A stretch of 64,000 bases of DNA from CAYSQW01 sp964433135 (GCA_964433135.1 CAYSQW010000004.1:59382-123381), one strand, 5' to 3'. Positions 17,180 through 26,421 are shown, counted from the first letter of the stretch. Translations and numbers: made by a program. Notes: generated by a model not told the origin, from the sequence alone.

Positions 17180-17208
17180 TTTACGCAACCTGCCGGTTAT
17201 GTTATATA
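17180..17208 (+). promoter_or_regulatory. sigma-70 promoter of the M50 protease-scpAB operon
   Basis: TTTACG, 17 bases, TATATA. The predicted start is near 17215, about 7 bases before the ATG at 17222, and there is no Shine-Dalgarno in between. Confidence 0.6.
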
Positions 17209-17221
17209 TACACAGATCAAC

Positions 17222-17899
17222 ATGAATATCGTATCGATTGTCGTCAGCCTTTTCGTGATTTTGTTCGCCATCACGATCCACGAAACCGCTCACGGTTGGG
17301 CAGCATTTAAACTGGGAGATCCCACCGCATATTCCATGGGACGCCTGACCCTCAATCCCGTTGCTCACATCGATCCCATCGGAACCATCATTCTCCCGCT
17401 TATTTTGGTGATCATGGGAGCCCCGCCTTTCGGATGGGCCAAACCGGTTCCCGTCAACCCTTACAACTTCAAAAATCCCAAACGAGACAATCTGATCGTA
17501 TCCGCCGCCGGTCCGCTGTCAAATTTTGCCGCTGCTTTTGCCGCTTTGATCGCTCTCCTGCTGTTGAAAGGCCTTCGTCCCGGCGTCACCTCTTTTCTTC
17601 AAGCCTTTCTGTCCGGACGCGGAGGATTCCCCCAAGGATTTTTCCCGCTCGAGGGGCTCGCGCTGATCTTTTTTTACATGATATTTCTAAACATCCTGCT
17701 GGCGGTTTTTAATCTGATCCCGATCCCACCTCTTGACGGAAGCGGTATCCTGAGCGGAGTTCTTTCCGATGAAGCAGCCCGTCAGTACGACCGGATCCGC
17801 CCCTACGGTTTCCTGCTCGTCTTGGCTCTGGTTTATCTTGGACTGTTGGATATCATCATCCGACCCATACAGATTCTCATCTTCACATTGATTTTTTAA
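17222..17899 (+). CDS. Site-2 protease family (M50) intramembrane metallopeptidase
   Basis: The 225-residue polytopic protein is of the short M50B type, without PDZ. The zinc motif HETAHGWAAF lies at about 20-29 within the first TM. The metal-ligand motif NLIPIPPLDGSG near residues 165-176 supplies the catalytic Asp. Conserved AAGPLSN is present at about 97-103. Four to five TM helices are visible. Such proteases cut membrane-embedded substrates; the substrate here is unknown. The gene heads a run with scpA and scpB 28 bases downstream. This neighbourhood (M50 protease next to scpA) is common in several phyla, so it says little about the substrate. Confidence 0.88.
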   Translation: MNIVSIVVSLFVILFAITIHETAHGWAAFKLGDPTAYSMGRLTLNPVAHIDPIGTIILPLILVIMGAPPFGWAKPVPVNPYNFKNPKRDNLIVSAAGPLSNFAAAFAALIALLLLKGLRPGVTSFLQAFLSGRGGFPQGFFPLEGLALIFFYMIFLNILLAVFNLIPIPPLDGSGILSGVLSDEAARQYDRIRPYGFLLVLALVYLGLLDIIIRPIQILIFTLIF

Positions 17900-17926
17900 G
17901 GAACTTAAGGAATATTGTAAGCCGGG

Positions 17927-18676
17927 ATGGAAAGCGCGACCCCTTACCAGATTAATCTTGAAGTTTTCCAAGGTCCTTTGGATCTCCTGCTTTTTCTCAT
18001 CAGAAAACGCAAAATCGATATTCATGACATCCCCATAGCCGCCATCACGGGGGATTATCTGGAATACCTCAATCGAAAAGATTCCATCAACCTGGAAAGA
18101 GAGGCCGAATTTCTCCTGATGGCATCGCTGTTGATCCACATCAAATCACAGATGCTGCTGCCTCGCGAATCACTTCCTGAAGAAGAGGATGATCCCCGCA
18201 AAATCCTGGTCGAAAAACTGCTGGATTACCAGAAGATCAAGGCCGCCTCCAACCTGCTGCGCCAAAAAGAAGAGACACGGTTGCCCGAATGGCAGCGATC
18301 TTTTCTCCCTCCGCTGCCTAAAACCGAAGATCTCGAACTCACGGAGGTTTCCTTGTTCGGCCTGGCGGAAGCCTTCTACTTTCTGATGAAAAAGCGGGAG
18401 CGGGGGGATCTTAAAACCATCGAGCGCAAAGAATATTCCATCGAGGAAAAAACCCGCGAAATCCTCGAGGTTCTCCGGATTCACGCCTTTCTCGATTTTA
18501 CGGCTTTCTTCGAATCTCAGGAAACTCTTGAAGAGGCCGTCGTTTCCTTTTTCTGCTTTCTCGAACTCATTAAAGCCGGAAAGATCGTCGCCGTTCAGGA
18601 AGCTCTGTTTCACCCGATCAAAGTCTGGCTGCGGAAGGAATCTGCCGATGAATATTCCGGTCAAAACCATCATTGA
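17927..18676 (+). CDS. scpA: Segregation and condensation protein A (kleisin)
   Basis: ScpA is the kleisin of the bacterial SMC condensin and bridges the SMC heads, together with ScpB, on the nucleoid. The 249 residues begin with the classic YQINLEVFQGPLDLLLFLIRK pattern in pieces at about 7-26, followed by KIDIHDIPIAAITGDYLEYL. The C-terminal winged-helix part (about 175-235) has VSFFCFLELIKAGKI, which contacts the SMC head. Length is normal for the family. It overlaps scpB by 29 bases, the usual coupled arrangement. No smc gene is in the window. Confidence 0.93.
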   Translation: MESATPYQINLEVFQGPLDLLLFLIRKRKIDIHDIPIAAITGDYLEYLNRKDSINLEREAEFLLMASLLIHIKSQMLLPRESLPEEEDDPRKILVEKLLDYQKIKAASNLLRQKEETRLPEWQRSFLPPLPKTEDLELTEVSLFGLAEAFYFLMKKRERGDLKTIERKEYSIEEKTREILEVLRIHAFLDFTAFFESQETLEEAVVSFFCFLELIKAGKIVAVQEALFHPIKVWLRKESADEYSGQNHH

Positions 18677-19190
18677 ATCGCTTATTTTCATTTCCCTGGA
18701 GCCGCTCTCCAAAGAAAAGATCAAAGGAATCCTCGCGGAATTTTCACCGGAAGAGATCGAAACCGCTCTTCTGGAACTCACCACCGACTATAATTCCCCC
18801 GGTCGAGGAATCAAGATCATCGAAGTGGCCGGAGGGTATCTTTTCTCTACACAGCCGGAACTCGACTCCTGGATACGCCGTCTGCTGCATTCGAACCGAA
18901 AGAGCAAACTGTCTCCCGCCGCATTGGAAACGCTCTCTACGATCGCATACAATCAGCCGATAACACTGGCGGAAATATCCTCCGTCCGCGGAGTGGATGC
19001 CTCGCATGCCTTGAAGACCCTGCTTCAAAAAAAGCTCATCAAGATCGTCGGCAGAAAAAAAGCCCCCGGAAAGCCGCTCCTGTATCGCACTTCCGACAGG
19101 TTCTTGCGCTACTTCGGGCTCAACAGTCTGGAGGAGCTGCCGTCCGCGGAAGAAATTTCAAAGATGCTGGAAGAAGAAGACGGCAAATGA
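18648..19190 (+). CDS. scpB: Segregation and condensation protein B
   Basis: The 180-residue ScpB dimer supports the SMC-ScpA complex. It has two winged-helix domains. The start MNIPVKTIIESLIFISLEPLS matches the family N-terminus in pieces; residues about 85-110 (LSPAALETLSTIAYNQPIT) and 114-123 (SVRGVDASHA) carry the strongest ScpB signature. I chose the ATG at 18648 because a GGAAGGAA site lies just upstream and the longer open frame before it overlaps scpA without homology. The gene ends 150 bases before ispH. Confidence 0.93.
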   Translation: MNIPVKTIIESLIFISLEPLSKEKIKGILAEFSPEEIETALLELTTDYNSPGRGIKIIEVAGGYLFSTQPELDSWIRRLLHSNRKSKLSPAALETLSTIAYNQPITLAEISSVRGVDASHALKTLLQKKLIKIVGRKKAPGKPLLYRTSDRFLRYFGLNSLEELPSAEEISKMLEEEDGK

Positions 19191-19292
19191 GCTGAAGCCC
19201 GGAATTTCTCCCGGAATCCCCCTTGTAGAGACAACATGATGGATCATCCTGTCTTATTTAAGCCTAAGTTAGTATTTTACCTATATTTAGGA

Positions 19293-19322
19293 TTGACAAA
19301 CAGGGCGGAACTGAGATAGTAT
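19293..19322 (+). promoter_or_regulatory. sigma-70 promoter of the ispH-rpsA-HU-HIT operon
   Basis: TTGACA, 18 bases, TAGTAT. The predicted start near 19329 gives a leader of only about 9-18 bases, depending on which of two close ATGs is used. Confidence 0.65.
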
Positions 19323-19337
19323 AGGCCATCATTCTTA

Positions 19338-20225
19338 ATGGAAAAAATGAATATTATCATAGCTAAATATTCCGGATTTTGTTTTGGCGTCAGGCGAGCG
19401 ATCGATATTGCGTACAAAGCTCGGACTGAAACCGAAGGAAACGTCACGACATTAGGAGATCTCATACACAATCCCCGTGTCATTCGCGAACTCCAAGATC
19501 AAGGAATTCAATCCGAAAGCAATCCGGACAACATTCAGAAAGGGACGGTAATCATCCGCAGCCATGGCGTCAGCCCCGCACTTGCCGAAACGCTGCAACG
19601 CAAAAACCTTCATATCATCGACGCAACCTGTCCCTCCGTTAAAAAGATACATCATTTGGTCGCGAGTCTGACAGAAGAAGAAATTCAAATCGTTATCGTC
19701 GGCAATTCCGATCACCCCGAAGTCATCGGCATCAACGGATTTTGTCAAGGCCGGGCGATCATTTGTGAAAATTCGGAAGACGCGGAGAGCTTGCTCTTCA
19801 AAAAAAAGCGAGCCTTGATTGCTCAATCGACTCAAAGCATGGATCTGCTTCGTGAAATCGCCGGAATTCTAATCTCTACGACCGAAGAACTCACCGTATA
19901 CAACACCATCTGCGAATCGACGCAAAGGCGTCAGGAATCCATTCGCCAGCTCGCCGGGGAAGTCGATACGATGATCATTATCGGCGGGAAACGGAGTTCC
20001 AACACCCGGCAGCTGTTCAGGATCGCTCGGATAAGCCAACCGAACACATATTTCATAGAAACCGCCGAGGAAATCACCCCTGAAATGATCAAGGGAACCC
20101 ATAAAATCGGCTTGGGCGGGGGAGCATCGACCCCTCCCGAGGCCATACAAGAAGTTGTGGATAAAATCAATTCAAGCTTCGAACATCAATTCCAAAGGGA
20201 GAATAAGGGCCAATGTCAGAGCTAA
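19338..20225 (+). CDS. ispH: 4-hydroxy-3-methylbut-2-enyl diphosphate reductase
   Basis: IspH makes IPP and DMAPP in the last step of the MEP isoprenoid pathway, using a [4Fe-4S] cluster. The three cluster cysteines are present: Cys15 in SGFCFGVRRA, Cys98 in DATCPS and Cys192 in TICESTQ. The substrate-binding pieces RSHGVSP, GNSDHPEVIG and GGKRSSNT are also there. Two starts are possible: the ATG at 19338, or the ATG at 19347 with a GGA site and better alignment to the family (MNIIIAKYSGFC). The gene overlaps the S1 gene by 13 bases; some Clostridia carry the two as a single fused gene. DMAPP is also the substrate of MiaA encoded at 44.8 kb. Confidence 0.95.
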   Translation: MEKMNIIIAKYSGFCFGVRRAIDIAYKARTETEGNVTTLGDLIHNPRVIRELQDQGIQSESNPDNIQKGTVIIRSHGVSPALAETLQRKNLHIIDATCPSVKKIHHLVASLTEEEIQIVIVGNSDHPEVIGINGFCQGRAIICENSEDAESLLFKKKRALIAQSTQSMDLLREIAGILISTTEELTVYNTICESTQRRQESIRQLAGEVDTMIIIGGKRSSNTRQLFRIARISQPNTYFIETAEEITPEMIKGTHKIGLGGGASTPPEAIQEVVDKINSSFEHQFQRENKGQCQS

Positions 20226-22339
20226 CTAAAAAACCAAAAAATAACGAAGTCATGAGCGAGGAAGACTATTCGGATCTTCTCGATAAATATCAATTCAACG
20301 CACAAGAACTTTCACCGGGAAAACTACTGAAAGGAAAGATCATCCGCGTCACGCCCTCCCACGTACTTGTGGATGTGGGCTCGAAGTCCGAGGGCATCAT
20401 TCCCCTGGAAGATTTCAGTGATCCCAAGGAAGCCGAAGGCCTGAAACCCGGAGACGACATCGAAGCCATTCTGGAAAAAAGCAATATGAAAGAAGGTTAT
20501 CTGGTCCTTTCCCGCAGGCGGGCCATGGCGCAGAAAGCGCTGAACAACCTAGAAACCGCTTACATGAGAAACAACTGGATCATTGGAAAAGTCAGGCAGA
20601 AAATCCGTAACGGATACACGGTCGATGTTGGAATCGACACGTTCCTGCCTGATTCGCACGCTGATGTACGACCGATCAGGGATCCCGGGAAATTAGTCGG
20701 CAACCGATTCAAGTTTAAAGTCATCAAATTTGACCGAAAAAGCGAGAATGCGGTTTTATCTCGCAAACTGCTTCTTCAAGACGAACGGGAGCAGCGAAAA
20801 AAACAGGTTTTTTCTCAGCTGACAATCGATAAACACGTAAAAGGAATCGTCAAATCCCTGACGAATTTCGGCGCTTTCGTCGACATCGGAGGAGTTGAGG
20901 GACTCCTTCATATCTCCGATATTTCCTGGGGAAAAATCAATCATCCCTCCGAGCTGCTTCATTCCGGCCAAGAGATTGAAGTTAAAATTCTCAATTTCAA
21001 CGAAAAAGATGAGCGGATATCCCTCGGTTACAAGCAACTCACACCGAATCCCTGGGAGGGGATCGAGACCAAATACACGGCCGGGGAAAAAGTCACCGGA
21101 AAAGTCGTCAGCCTCACGGATTTCGGCGCCTTCATCGAGTTGGAAAAGGGAGTGGAAGGTTTGGTTCACATCTCCGACCTGACCTGGTCACGCAAACCCA
21201 CTCACCCGAAAAAGGTTCTCTCCATCGGGGAAGAAGTCATGGTTTCCATCATTGACATCGATCCTAAAGCCAAACGAATCTCTTTGGGACTCAAGCAGGT
21301 CACCCCTCATCCGCTGGAAGTTTTCCAGCAGAAATACAGCCCAGGCTCTCATGTTCACGGAACCATCACCAGCATCACCGATTTCGGCGCTTTCATGGAA
21401 GTGGAGAAAGGGATTGAAGGTCTCATCCACATTTCGGATATAAGCTGGGAAAAGATCAAACACCCCTCAATTAAATTACAGGTCGGAAGTGAAGTGGAAG
21501 CCGTCATATTGAACATCGATGTCGGCAGACAGAAGCTCTCTCTGGGAATCAAACAACTCGAGGGCGATATATGGGAGGATTTTTTCAAGCGCCAAAGGAT
21601 GGGAGACCTGGTCAATGTGAAGATCGTACGCATCGCCAACTTTGGTGTTTTCGTTGAGATCATGCCGGGTATCGAAGGAGTGGTTTTTCTTTCCGAACTC
21701 GATGAGCGGAAAATTGAAGACCCCAATGAACACTTTTCCCTTGGAGATGAACGGCTTGCAAAAATCATCCGGATGAATCAAGCGGAAAAGAAAATTTCTC
21801 TAAGTTTCAGACAAGCTCAAATCGAAACCCAGAAAATGGAATACCAGAAATACATGCAAAATCAAGACGGCGGCATGACCCTGGGCGACCTCATGAAAGA
21901 TGAGTTGAAAAACATCGAGATCCCTCAAAAAAAATCCGTAAAATCCGTCTCTCCTTCTGAAACTGAGATAACACCCGATAAAAAAATCGAGAGGGAAGCC
22001 GAAACCGAGAAGAAAGCCAAGGGCAAAACCACGGATGATAAAAAAACCGAAATAAAAGACGAAGAGAAGACCGAGGCGGAAACCGAAGCCAAACCCGAGA
22101 AAAAGCTCAAGGCAAAAACCAAGGCAAAAACCAAGGCGAAAACCGAGAAGAAAACCGAGAAAAAAACCAAAACCGAGAAAAAAACGGAAGAAACACCCCC
22201 CGCAAAACCGAAGCCTCAAACAACCAAAAAAAAGGAGGAGACACAAGCATCATCTAAAGAAGGGACCAAGGGACAAGAGAGTAAAGTAGTCCAGAAGGGA
22301 GAGACCCCGAATAAGGAGGAAAAAGATGATAAAAGCTGA
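20213..22339 (+). CDS. rpsA: S1-domain RNA-binding protein (30S ribosomal protein S1) with long Lys/Glu/Thr tail
   Basis: Six S1 domains follow one another at about residues 36-103, 120-188, 203-270, 290-357, 377-444 and 464-530. Domains 3-5 show the strongest cores (NFGAFVDIGGVEGLLHISDISW, DFGAFIELEKGVEGLVHISDL and a third of the same kind, in pieces). Six domains and adjacency to an IHF/HU gene match ribosomal protein S1, which binds mRNA at the 30S platform. From about residue 575 to 708 the protein is a low-complexity, highly charged tail rich in Lys, Glu and Thr (TEKKTEKKTKTEKKTEE). The tail is unusual for S1. The start overlaps ispH, so translation is probably coupled. Confidence 0.92.
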   Translation: MSELTKKPKNNEVMSEEDYSDLLDKYQFNAQELSPGKLLKGKIIRVTPSHVLVDVGSKSEGIIPLEDFSDPKEAEGLKPGDDIEAILEKSNMKEGYLVLSRRRAMAQKALNNLETAYMRNNWIIGKVRQKIRNGYTVDVGIDTFLPDSHADVRPIRDPGKLVGNRFKFKVIKFDRKSENAVLSRKLLLQDEREQRKKQVFSQLTIDKHVKGIVKSLTNFGAFVDIGGVEGLLHISDISWGKINHPSELLHSGQEIEVKILNFNEKDERISLGYKQLTPNPWEGIETKYTAGEKVTGKVVSLTDFGAFIELEKGVEGLVHISDLTWSRKPTHPKKVLSIGEEVMVSIIDIDPKAKRISLGLKQVTPHPLEVFQQKYSPGSHVHGTITSITDFGAFMEVEKGIEGLIHISDISWEKIKHPSIKLQVGSEVEAVILNIDVGRQKLSLGIKQLEGDIWEDFFKRQRMGDLVNVKIVRIANFGVFVEIMPGIEGVVFLSELDERKIEDPNEHFSLGDERLAKIIRMNQAEKKISLSFRQAQIETQKMEYQKYMQNQDGGMTLGDLMKDELKNIEIPQKKSVKSVSPSETEITPDKKIEREAETEKKAKGKTTDDKKTEIKDEEKTEAETEAKPEKKLKAKTKAKTKAKTEKKTEKKTKTEKKTEETPPAKPKPQTTKKKEETQASSKEGTKGQESKVVQKGETPNKEEKDDKS

Positions 22340-22601
22340 TTTAATCAACAAGCTTTCCAAAGAGATGGACATTTCCAAACAGGAAGCAGAAGCGGGAGTG
22401 AATCTTTTTTTCCAAACGATCAAGGAAGCGCTGCAGAAAGGCGAAGAGATCGAGCTTCGAGGATTCGGAAGTTTCCGTTTCAGACAACGGGGTGCCCGCG
22501 CCGGCCGAAATCCGCGTACCGGTAAACCCGTACAAGTCCCCCCGAAAAAAGTCCTCTATTTCAAACCGAGCAAACTGCTAAAGAATCTTATAAACCAATA
22601 A
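22326..22601 (+). CDS. HU/IHF-family DNA-bending protein
   Basis: The 91-residue protein covers the whole HU/IHF fold. The N-terminal helices read MIKADLINKLSKEMDISKQEAE, in pieces. The conserved turn is GEEIELRGFGSFRFRQR, then the DNA-binding arm with RAGRNPRTGKPVQVPPKK. The arm tip RNPRTG includes the intercalating proline. A strong AAGGAGG site sits inside the end of rpsA. In Escherichia coli rpsA is likewise followed by ihfB, so an IHF-beta-like role is plausible. HU versus IHF cannot be decided without the rest of the genome. Confidence 0.92.
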   Translation: MIKADLINKLSKEMDISKQEAEAGVNLFFQTIKEALQKGEEIELRGFGSFRFRQRGARAGRNPRTGKPVQVPPKKVLYFKPSKLLKNLINQ

Positions 22602-23089
22602 TGGAATACATAACCGCTCCGTGGCGAGAGGAATATGTTGTCAATACCGGTACGATGAAAGATTGTGTTTTTTGCCGTGCTTTTAAAAAAAAAGACGACC
22701 GGGAAGCCCACATACTCTATCGCGGCAACCATAATTTCATTCTTTTGAACAAATATCCCTATACGCCCGGACACATCATGATCGTTCCTTTCCGGCATAT
22801 CGCATCCATAGAAAAAGCGGACAAGGCTTCTTCGGACGAAATGGCCGATCTGCTCAAGCTGACCTTAGGGATATTAAGAAAACATTATGCACCTCACGGA
22901 TTCAATACGGGCATGAACATCGGACAAAGCGCGGGAGCGGGAGTCACAGACCACTATCACATGCACATCATTCCCCGTTGGACGGGCGATTCCAATTTTA
23001 TGCCGCTGGTGGGAAAGACAAAAGTCGTTATTGAAGATCTGGAAACGACATATCGAAGACTGCAACCTTTATTTAATGAAATAAAATAA
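22601..23089 (+). CDS. HIT-family nucleotide hydrolase/transferase
   Basis: The 162-residue protein has the histidine triad HYHMHIIPRW (His118, His120, His122). A CVFC pair at 22-25 is typical of the zinc-containing HIT branch with Ap4A phosphorylase/AMP-hydrolase activity. NKYPYTPGHIMIVPFRH (about 50-66) is the family core. It overlaps the HU gene stop as TAATG, so it is the last gene of the ispH operon. Substrate is probably a dinucleoside polyphosphate or nucleoside phosphoramidate; the sequence does not tell which. Confidence 0.9.
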   Translation: MEYITAPWREEYVVNTGTMKDCVFCRAFKKKDDREAHILYRGNHNFILLNKYPYTPGHIMIVPFRHIASIEKADKASSDEMADLLKLTLGILRKHYAPHGFNTGMNIGQSAGAGVTDHYHMHIIPRWTGDSNFMPLVGKTKVVIEDLETTYRRLQPLFNEIK

Positions 23090-23113
23090 TCCCGAAGTCA
23101 AGTTTTCGGCCGA

Positions 23114-23140
23114 CCGGCCCCGAAAAGCCGGACTTTTTTT
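23114..23140 (+). terminator. Rho-independent terminator after the ispH-rpsA-HU-HIT operon
   Basis: The stem CCGGC/GCCGG has an 8-base loop and is followed by seven T at 23134-23140. An alternative outer stem uses TTTTCGG/CCGAAAA at 23103-23126. It lies 25 bases after the HIT gene and before the acyl-CoA dehydrogenase gene. Confidence 0.6.
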
Positions 23141-23175
23141 CGGTCGATGACGCCGATTTCAAGAAAGACGAAGAA

Positions 23176-24318
23176 ATGAATTTCAACCTTTCAGAAGACC
23201 AAGCGATGATTCGCGATATGATCCGCGATTTTGCTCAAAACGAAATCATGCCTCACGCCAAAGAATTAGAGGCCCATGCCGCATTTCCACATGAGATTTT
23301 AAAGAAATTGGGAGAACTCGGAATTTTAGGGATGGCGGTGGACTCGGAATACGGGGGAATGAGAACGGATCTCCTTTCCCTCATGATCGCTATCGAAGAA
23401 ATCAGCCGTGCCCATCCATCCACCGCAGTTCTGGTCAGCGTCCACAGTTCTCTCTTCTGCGGCGCCATCGGGAGATACGGAAATGATACACAAAAAACCC
23501 GCTATCTTCCACCCGCGGCCCGAGGTGACATGTACGGCGCTTTCAGTTTAACCGAGCCCGGAGCGGGTTCGGACGTGATGAACCTTTCAACCAAAGCGGT
23601 CAAAGAAGGGAACACCTATATCCTGAACGGAACCAAAAATTGGGTCTCGGGAGGAGGAGAAGCCGGGGCCGTTATCATCTTCGCCCGAACAGGCACCATC
23701 CCCGGGAAAAAAACATTGAGCGCTTTTATCGTAGATAAGGACACACCGGGTTTTCAAATCTCCAAGATCGAAGAGAAGATGGGACTTCATGCTTCCCTCA
23801 CAGCTGAAATCTCCCTGGAGAACTGTCGCATCCCGGAAGAAAATCTCCTGGGGACGGAGGGGAAAGGCGCATCAATCGCCTTTCAATGTCTCGACGGCTC
23901 GCGAATAGGGATCGCCGCCCAAGCCGTGGGCCTGGCGCAAAAAGCATTGGAAGAAGGAGTGGCCTACACACATCAGCGGGAGGCATTCCAGAAGAAAATC
24001 GCGGAATTTCAAGCTATCCAATTCATGCTCGCCGACATGGCTGTTCTCGTCGACGCATCCCGGTTGCTGACCTACAGGGCAGCCGACAACTACGATCGCG
24101 GCCTTCCCTATGCCAAGGAATCCGCCATGGCCAAACTCTTCGCTTCCGAAGCCGCCAATAAGATCGCCTATCAAGCCTTGCAGATCCATGGCGGATATGG
24201 ATACTCCCGGGAATTTCTCATCGAACAGCTCTACCGGGACGCCCGCGTATTATCCATCTATGAAGGAACATCCGAGATACAACGGCTCGTGATTTCCAGA
24301 TATTTGCTCCAGGAATAG
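23176..24318 (+). CDS. Acyl-CoA dehydrogenase
   Basis: The 380-residue FAD enzyme oxidises acyl-CoA to trans-2-enoyl-CoA and passes electrons to ETF. It has the N-terminal helical domain, then FAD/substrate motifs GAFSLTEPGAGSDVM (about 116-130) and NGTKNWVSGGG (about 151-161). The C-terminal helical domain has the catalytic-base region QIHGGYGYSREFLIEQLYRDARV and the ending YEGTSEIQRLVISR. Glu in YEGTSE is the usual catalytic base of short-chain enzymes. Length and order fit butyryl/short-chain acyl-CoA dehydrogenases. No etf or thiolase genes are near, so the pathway direction is unknown. Adjacent genes are unrelated. Confidence 0.94.
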   Translation: MNFNLSEDQAMIRDMIRDFAQNEIMPHAKELEAHAAFPHEILKKLGELGILGMAVDSEYGGMRTDLLSLMIAIEEISRAHPSTAVLVSVHSSLFCGAIGRYGNDTQKTRYLPPAARGDMYGAFSLTEPGAGSDVMNLSTKAVKEGNTYILNGTKNWVSGGGEAGAVIIFARTGTIPGKKTLSAFIVDKDTPGFQISKIEEKMGLHASLTAEISLENCRIPEENLLGTEGKGASIAFQCLDGSRIGIAAQAVGLAQKALEEGVAYTHQREAFQKKIAEFQAIQFMLADMAVLVDASRLLTYRAADNYDRGLPYAKESAMAKLFASEAANKIAYQALQIHGGYGYSREFLIEQLYRDARVLSIYEGTSEIQRLVISRYLLQE

Positions 24319-24366
24319 GGAAATGAGCGTCCGATATATTGCACAGACGGGAAAAAAGATTTATGG

Positions 24367-24395
24367 TTGATGGGTGGAATATCCGATCCTATAAG
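24367..24395 (+). promoter_or_regulatory. sigma-70 promoter of the PpiD-like gene
   Basis: TTGATG, 17 bases, TATAAG. The predicted start near 24402 gives a leader of about 65 bases ending in a GAGGTGAAACC ribosome site before the ATG at 24467. Confidence 0.6.
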
Positions 24396-24466
24396 AAGCA
24401 TCCCGTCACGACCGGAAATACATCGCTGCGTATGAATCGGTTATCGAATTTATTTGAGGTGAAACC

Positions 24467-26398
24467 ATGTTAAAATCAATGAGAAAGAATTTGAAGTCCT
24501 TGGCTCCTACGCTGTGGTTCGTCATCATCGCCTTCATCATCTCCATCTTCGCCGTTTGGGGAGGGGCAGGACGTCTTGGGGAATCTCGCGACGCCAATGT
24601 TATCGCCACCGTCGGTAAAGAGAAATTCACTACCGAGTTTTACATGGAATCGCTGCGAACGAGATTGGAAATGTTGAAGAGAGAATTCAAAACGCTGGAT
24701 CGTAACTTCATCCAGCAACTCAATATCCCCCAGCAGGTTTTGGAACAGAATATCCAGCGCATGCTTCTGCTTCAAGTTGCCGCGGATTATGGCATCAGAG
24801 CCTCCGCTGAAGAACTGAGGGAAAAGATAAAGAGCTATCCCGTATTCCAAAAAGATGGAAAATTCATCGGCTTTCAGGAGTACAAAAAAATCCTTGATTG
24901 GAACCGGATATCTCTTGAACAGTTCGAAGAAAACCTGGAAAAAGAGATCGAGATCGACAAGGTTATCCATCTTCTCACGGCCGGAATCGCCGTCTCGGAA
25001 GAGGAAATCTGGAACTCATACAAAGACAAAAACGAATTCGCAAAAATGGAATATGTTCTGGCCGAGTCCGCGAAGATGGAAATCGACACCGATTTCGCCC
25101 CGGACCAGATGCGCGAATTCTTCAACGATCATAAAGAGGACTTCAAAGTGCCGGAAAAGCGAGAGGGCAACTATGTCTTCTTCGACAACGACATTTCAAA
25201 GAAAGAAATCGTGCTGCCGGACTCCGATATCAACCGCTATTATAAGGACAATGAACCTCAGTTCACCGAACCGGAAAAAACTCAGGTCCGTCGAATTTTT
25301 CTGCCTTTCACCGACCGGGAGACGACATCCGTCGAGGAAGAGGCCGACGGGATCGCTCAAAAAATCAACGAGGGAGAGGATTTCGGCGAGTTGGCGAGAA
25401 TCCACTCCCGGGATGAAAAAGCCGAAGAGAAGGGAGATTGGGGATTATTCGAGTGGAAGCGTCTTTCCACCACGGAACAGGAGACCGTCGAAACTCTAGC
25501 CGAGGGAGAAGTGTCAGAACCGATCAAGTTGGATGAGGGCATCGCCTTCTTGAAGGTGACATTAAAGGAAGATGCTTTTCTGAAACCCCTGGAAGAGGTT
25601 AAAGAGAGGATTTCCGACATCCTCAAGGACCAAAAAGCCAACAGCATCATAGAGAAAAAAGTCGCGAAACTGGAAAAGACCGCCAGACGTGAAAAGAGCC
25701 TGGAATCCGCCGCACGAAAGCTCGGTTACGTCGTCGCGTCCACGGGGCTGTTGAAAGACGGCGAATCCATAGCTGAAATCGATCCTTCAGGCTCCATCGC
25801 TTCGGCGCTGCATCAGCTTGAAGAAAATGATGTTTCGAGCCCTATTTACACGTATAAAGGCGTTGGCTTGGTACAACTCAATACCATCGCCCCACCGCGC
25901 CCCGCACAATACGAAGAAGTCGAAGAAGATGTTCGCACCGCCTTCGGCGATCACTTGAGAGACTTAAAGGCCGAAGAGCTGATCGGGAACGTCATCGCTG
26001 AATCCGCACGCCGACCGCTTGAGGATCTCGCCGAAAAATACGGATTGGAATACAAAACGGTGGATGAACACAAACGCGGGCAGTACTTGAGCGTAATCGG
26101 AGAAAACTCACAAATCGATGAACTGGCTTTCTCTCATCCCCTGAATGAGATCAGCCCTCCGGTCGTCTTCGAAGGCGGGGTCGCTCTACTCCGGTTTCTG
26201 GAACGCAAAGAGGTTACGCGGGAGGAGTTCGCCGAAAACCGAGCATCCGAGAGGGAGACCCTGCTGGAATCCAAGAAGAACAAAGTGTATCAATCCATGT
26301 TGACACGGATCCGGGAAGAAAAGGAAGTGAAGATCAAGTATGATCTCTTTCTCAAGCTGAACAATGATATCCTCTCGCGATTCGATTCCGAGGGCTAA
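24467..26398 (+). CDS. PpiD/SurA-like membrane-anchored peptidyl-prolyl isomerase
   Basis: The 643-residue protein has a short cytoplasmic N-terminus, one TM (about 15-34, LWFVIIAFIISIFAVWGG) and a SurA-like chaperone domain (about 45-230). A parvulin-type PPIC domain follows at about 255-365, with FTEPEKTQVRRIFLPF, then INEGEDFGELARIHSRD and GDWGLF. A long, charged C-terminal region resembles a second, degenerate parvulin domain. The anchor-plus-VWGG start is characteristic of PpiD, which helps folding of outer-membrane and secreted proteins at the SecYEG exit. It is a single-gene unit, preceded by its own promoter and followed by a convergent gene. Confidence 0.85.
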   Translation: MLKSMRKNLKSLAPTLWFVIIAFIISIFAVWGGAGRLGESRDANVIATVGKEKFTTEFYMESLRTRLEMLKREFKTLDRNFIQQLNIPQQVLEQNIQRMLLLQVAADYGIRASAEELREKIKSYPVFQKDGKFIGFQEYKKILDWNRISLEQFEENLEKEIEIDKVIHLLTAGIAVSEEEIWNSYKDKNEFAKMEYVLAESAKMEIDTDFAPDQMREFFNDHKEDFKVPEKREGNYVFFDNDISKKEIVLPDSDINRYYKDNEPQFTEPEKTQVRRIFLPFTDRETTSVEEEADGIAQKINEGEDFGELARIHSRDEKAEEKGDWGLFEWKRLSTTEQETVETLAEGEVSEPIKLDEGIAFLKVTLKEDAFLKPLEEVKERISDILKDQKANSIIEKKVAKLEKTARREKSLESAARKLGYVVASTGLLKDGESIAEIDPSGSIASALHQLEENDVSSPIYTYKGVGLVQLNTIAPPRPAQYEEVEEDVRTAFGDHLRDLKAEELIGNVIAESARRPLEDLAEKYGLEYKTVDEHKRGQYLSVIGENSQIDELAFSHPLNEISPPVVFEGGVALLRFLERKEVTREEFAENRASERETLLESKKNKVYQSMLTRIREEKEVKIKYDLFLKLNNDILSRFDSEG

Positions 26399-26421
26399 GC
26401 GATCGGAACGAATCCTCCGCT

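Noticed and set aside
19338..22339. IspH and S1 as one fused protein, as in some Clostridia
   Set aside because: The two frames differ and overlap by 13 bases, with a stop between them; they are coupled, not fused.
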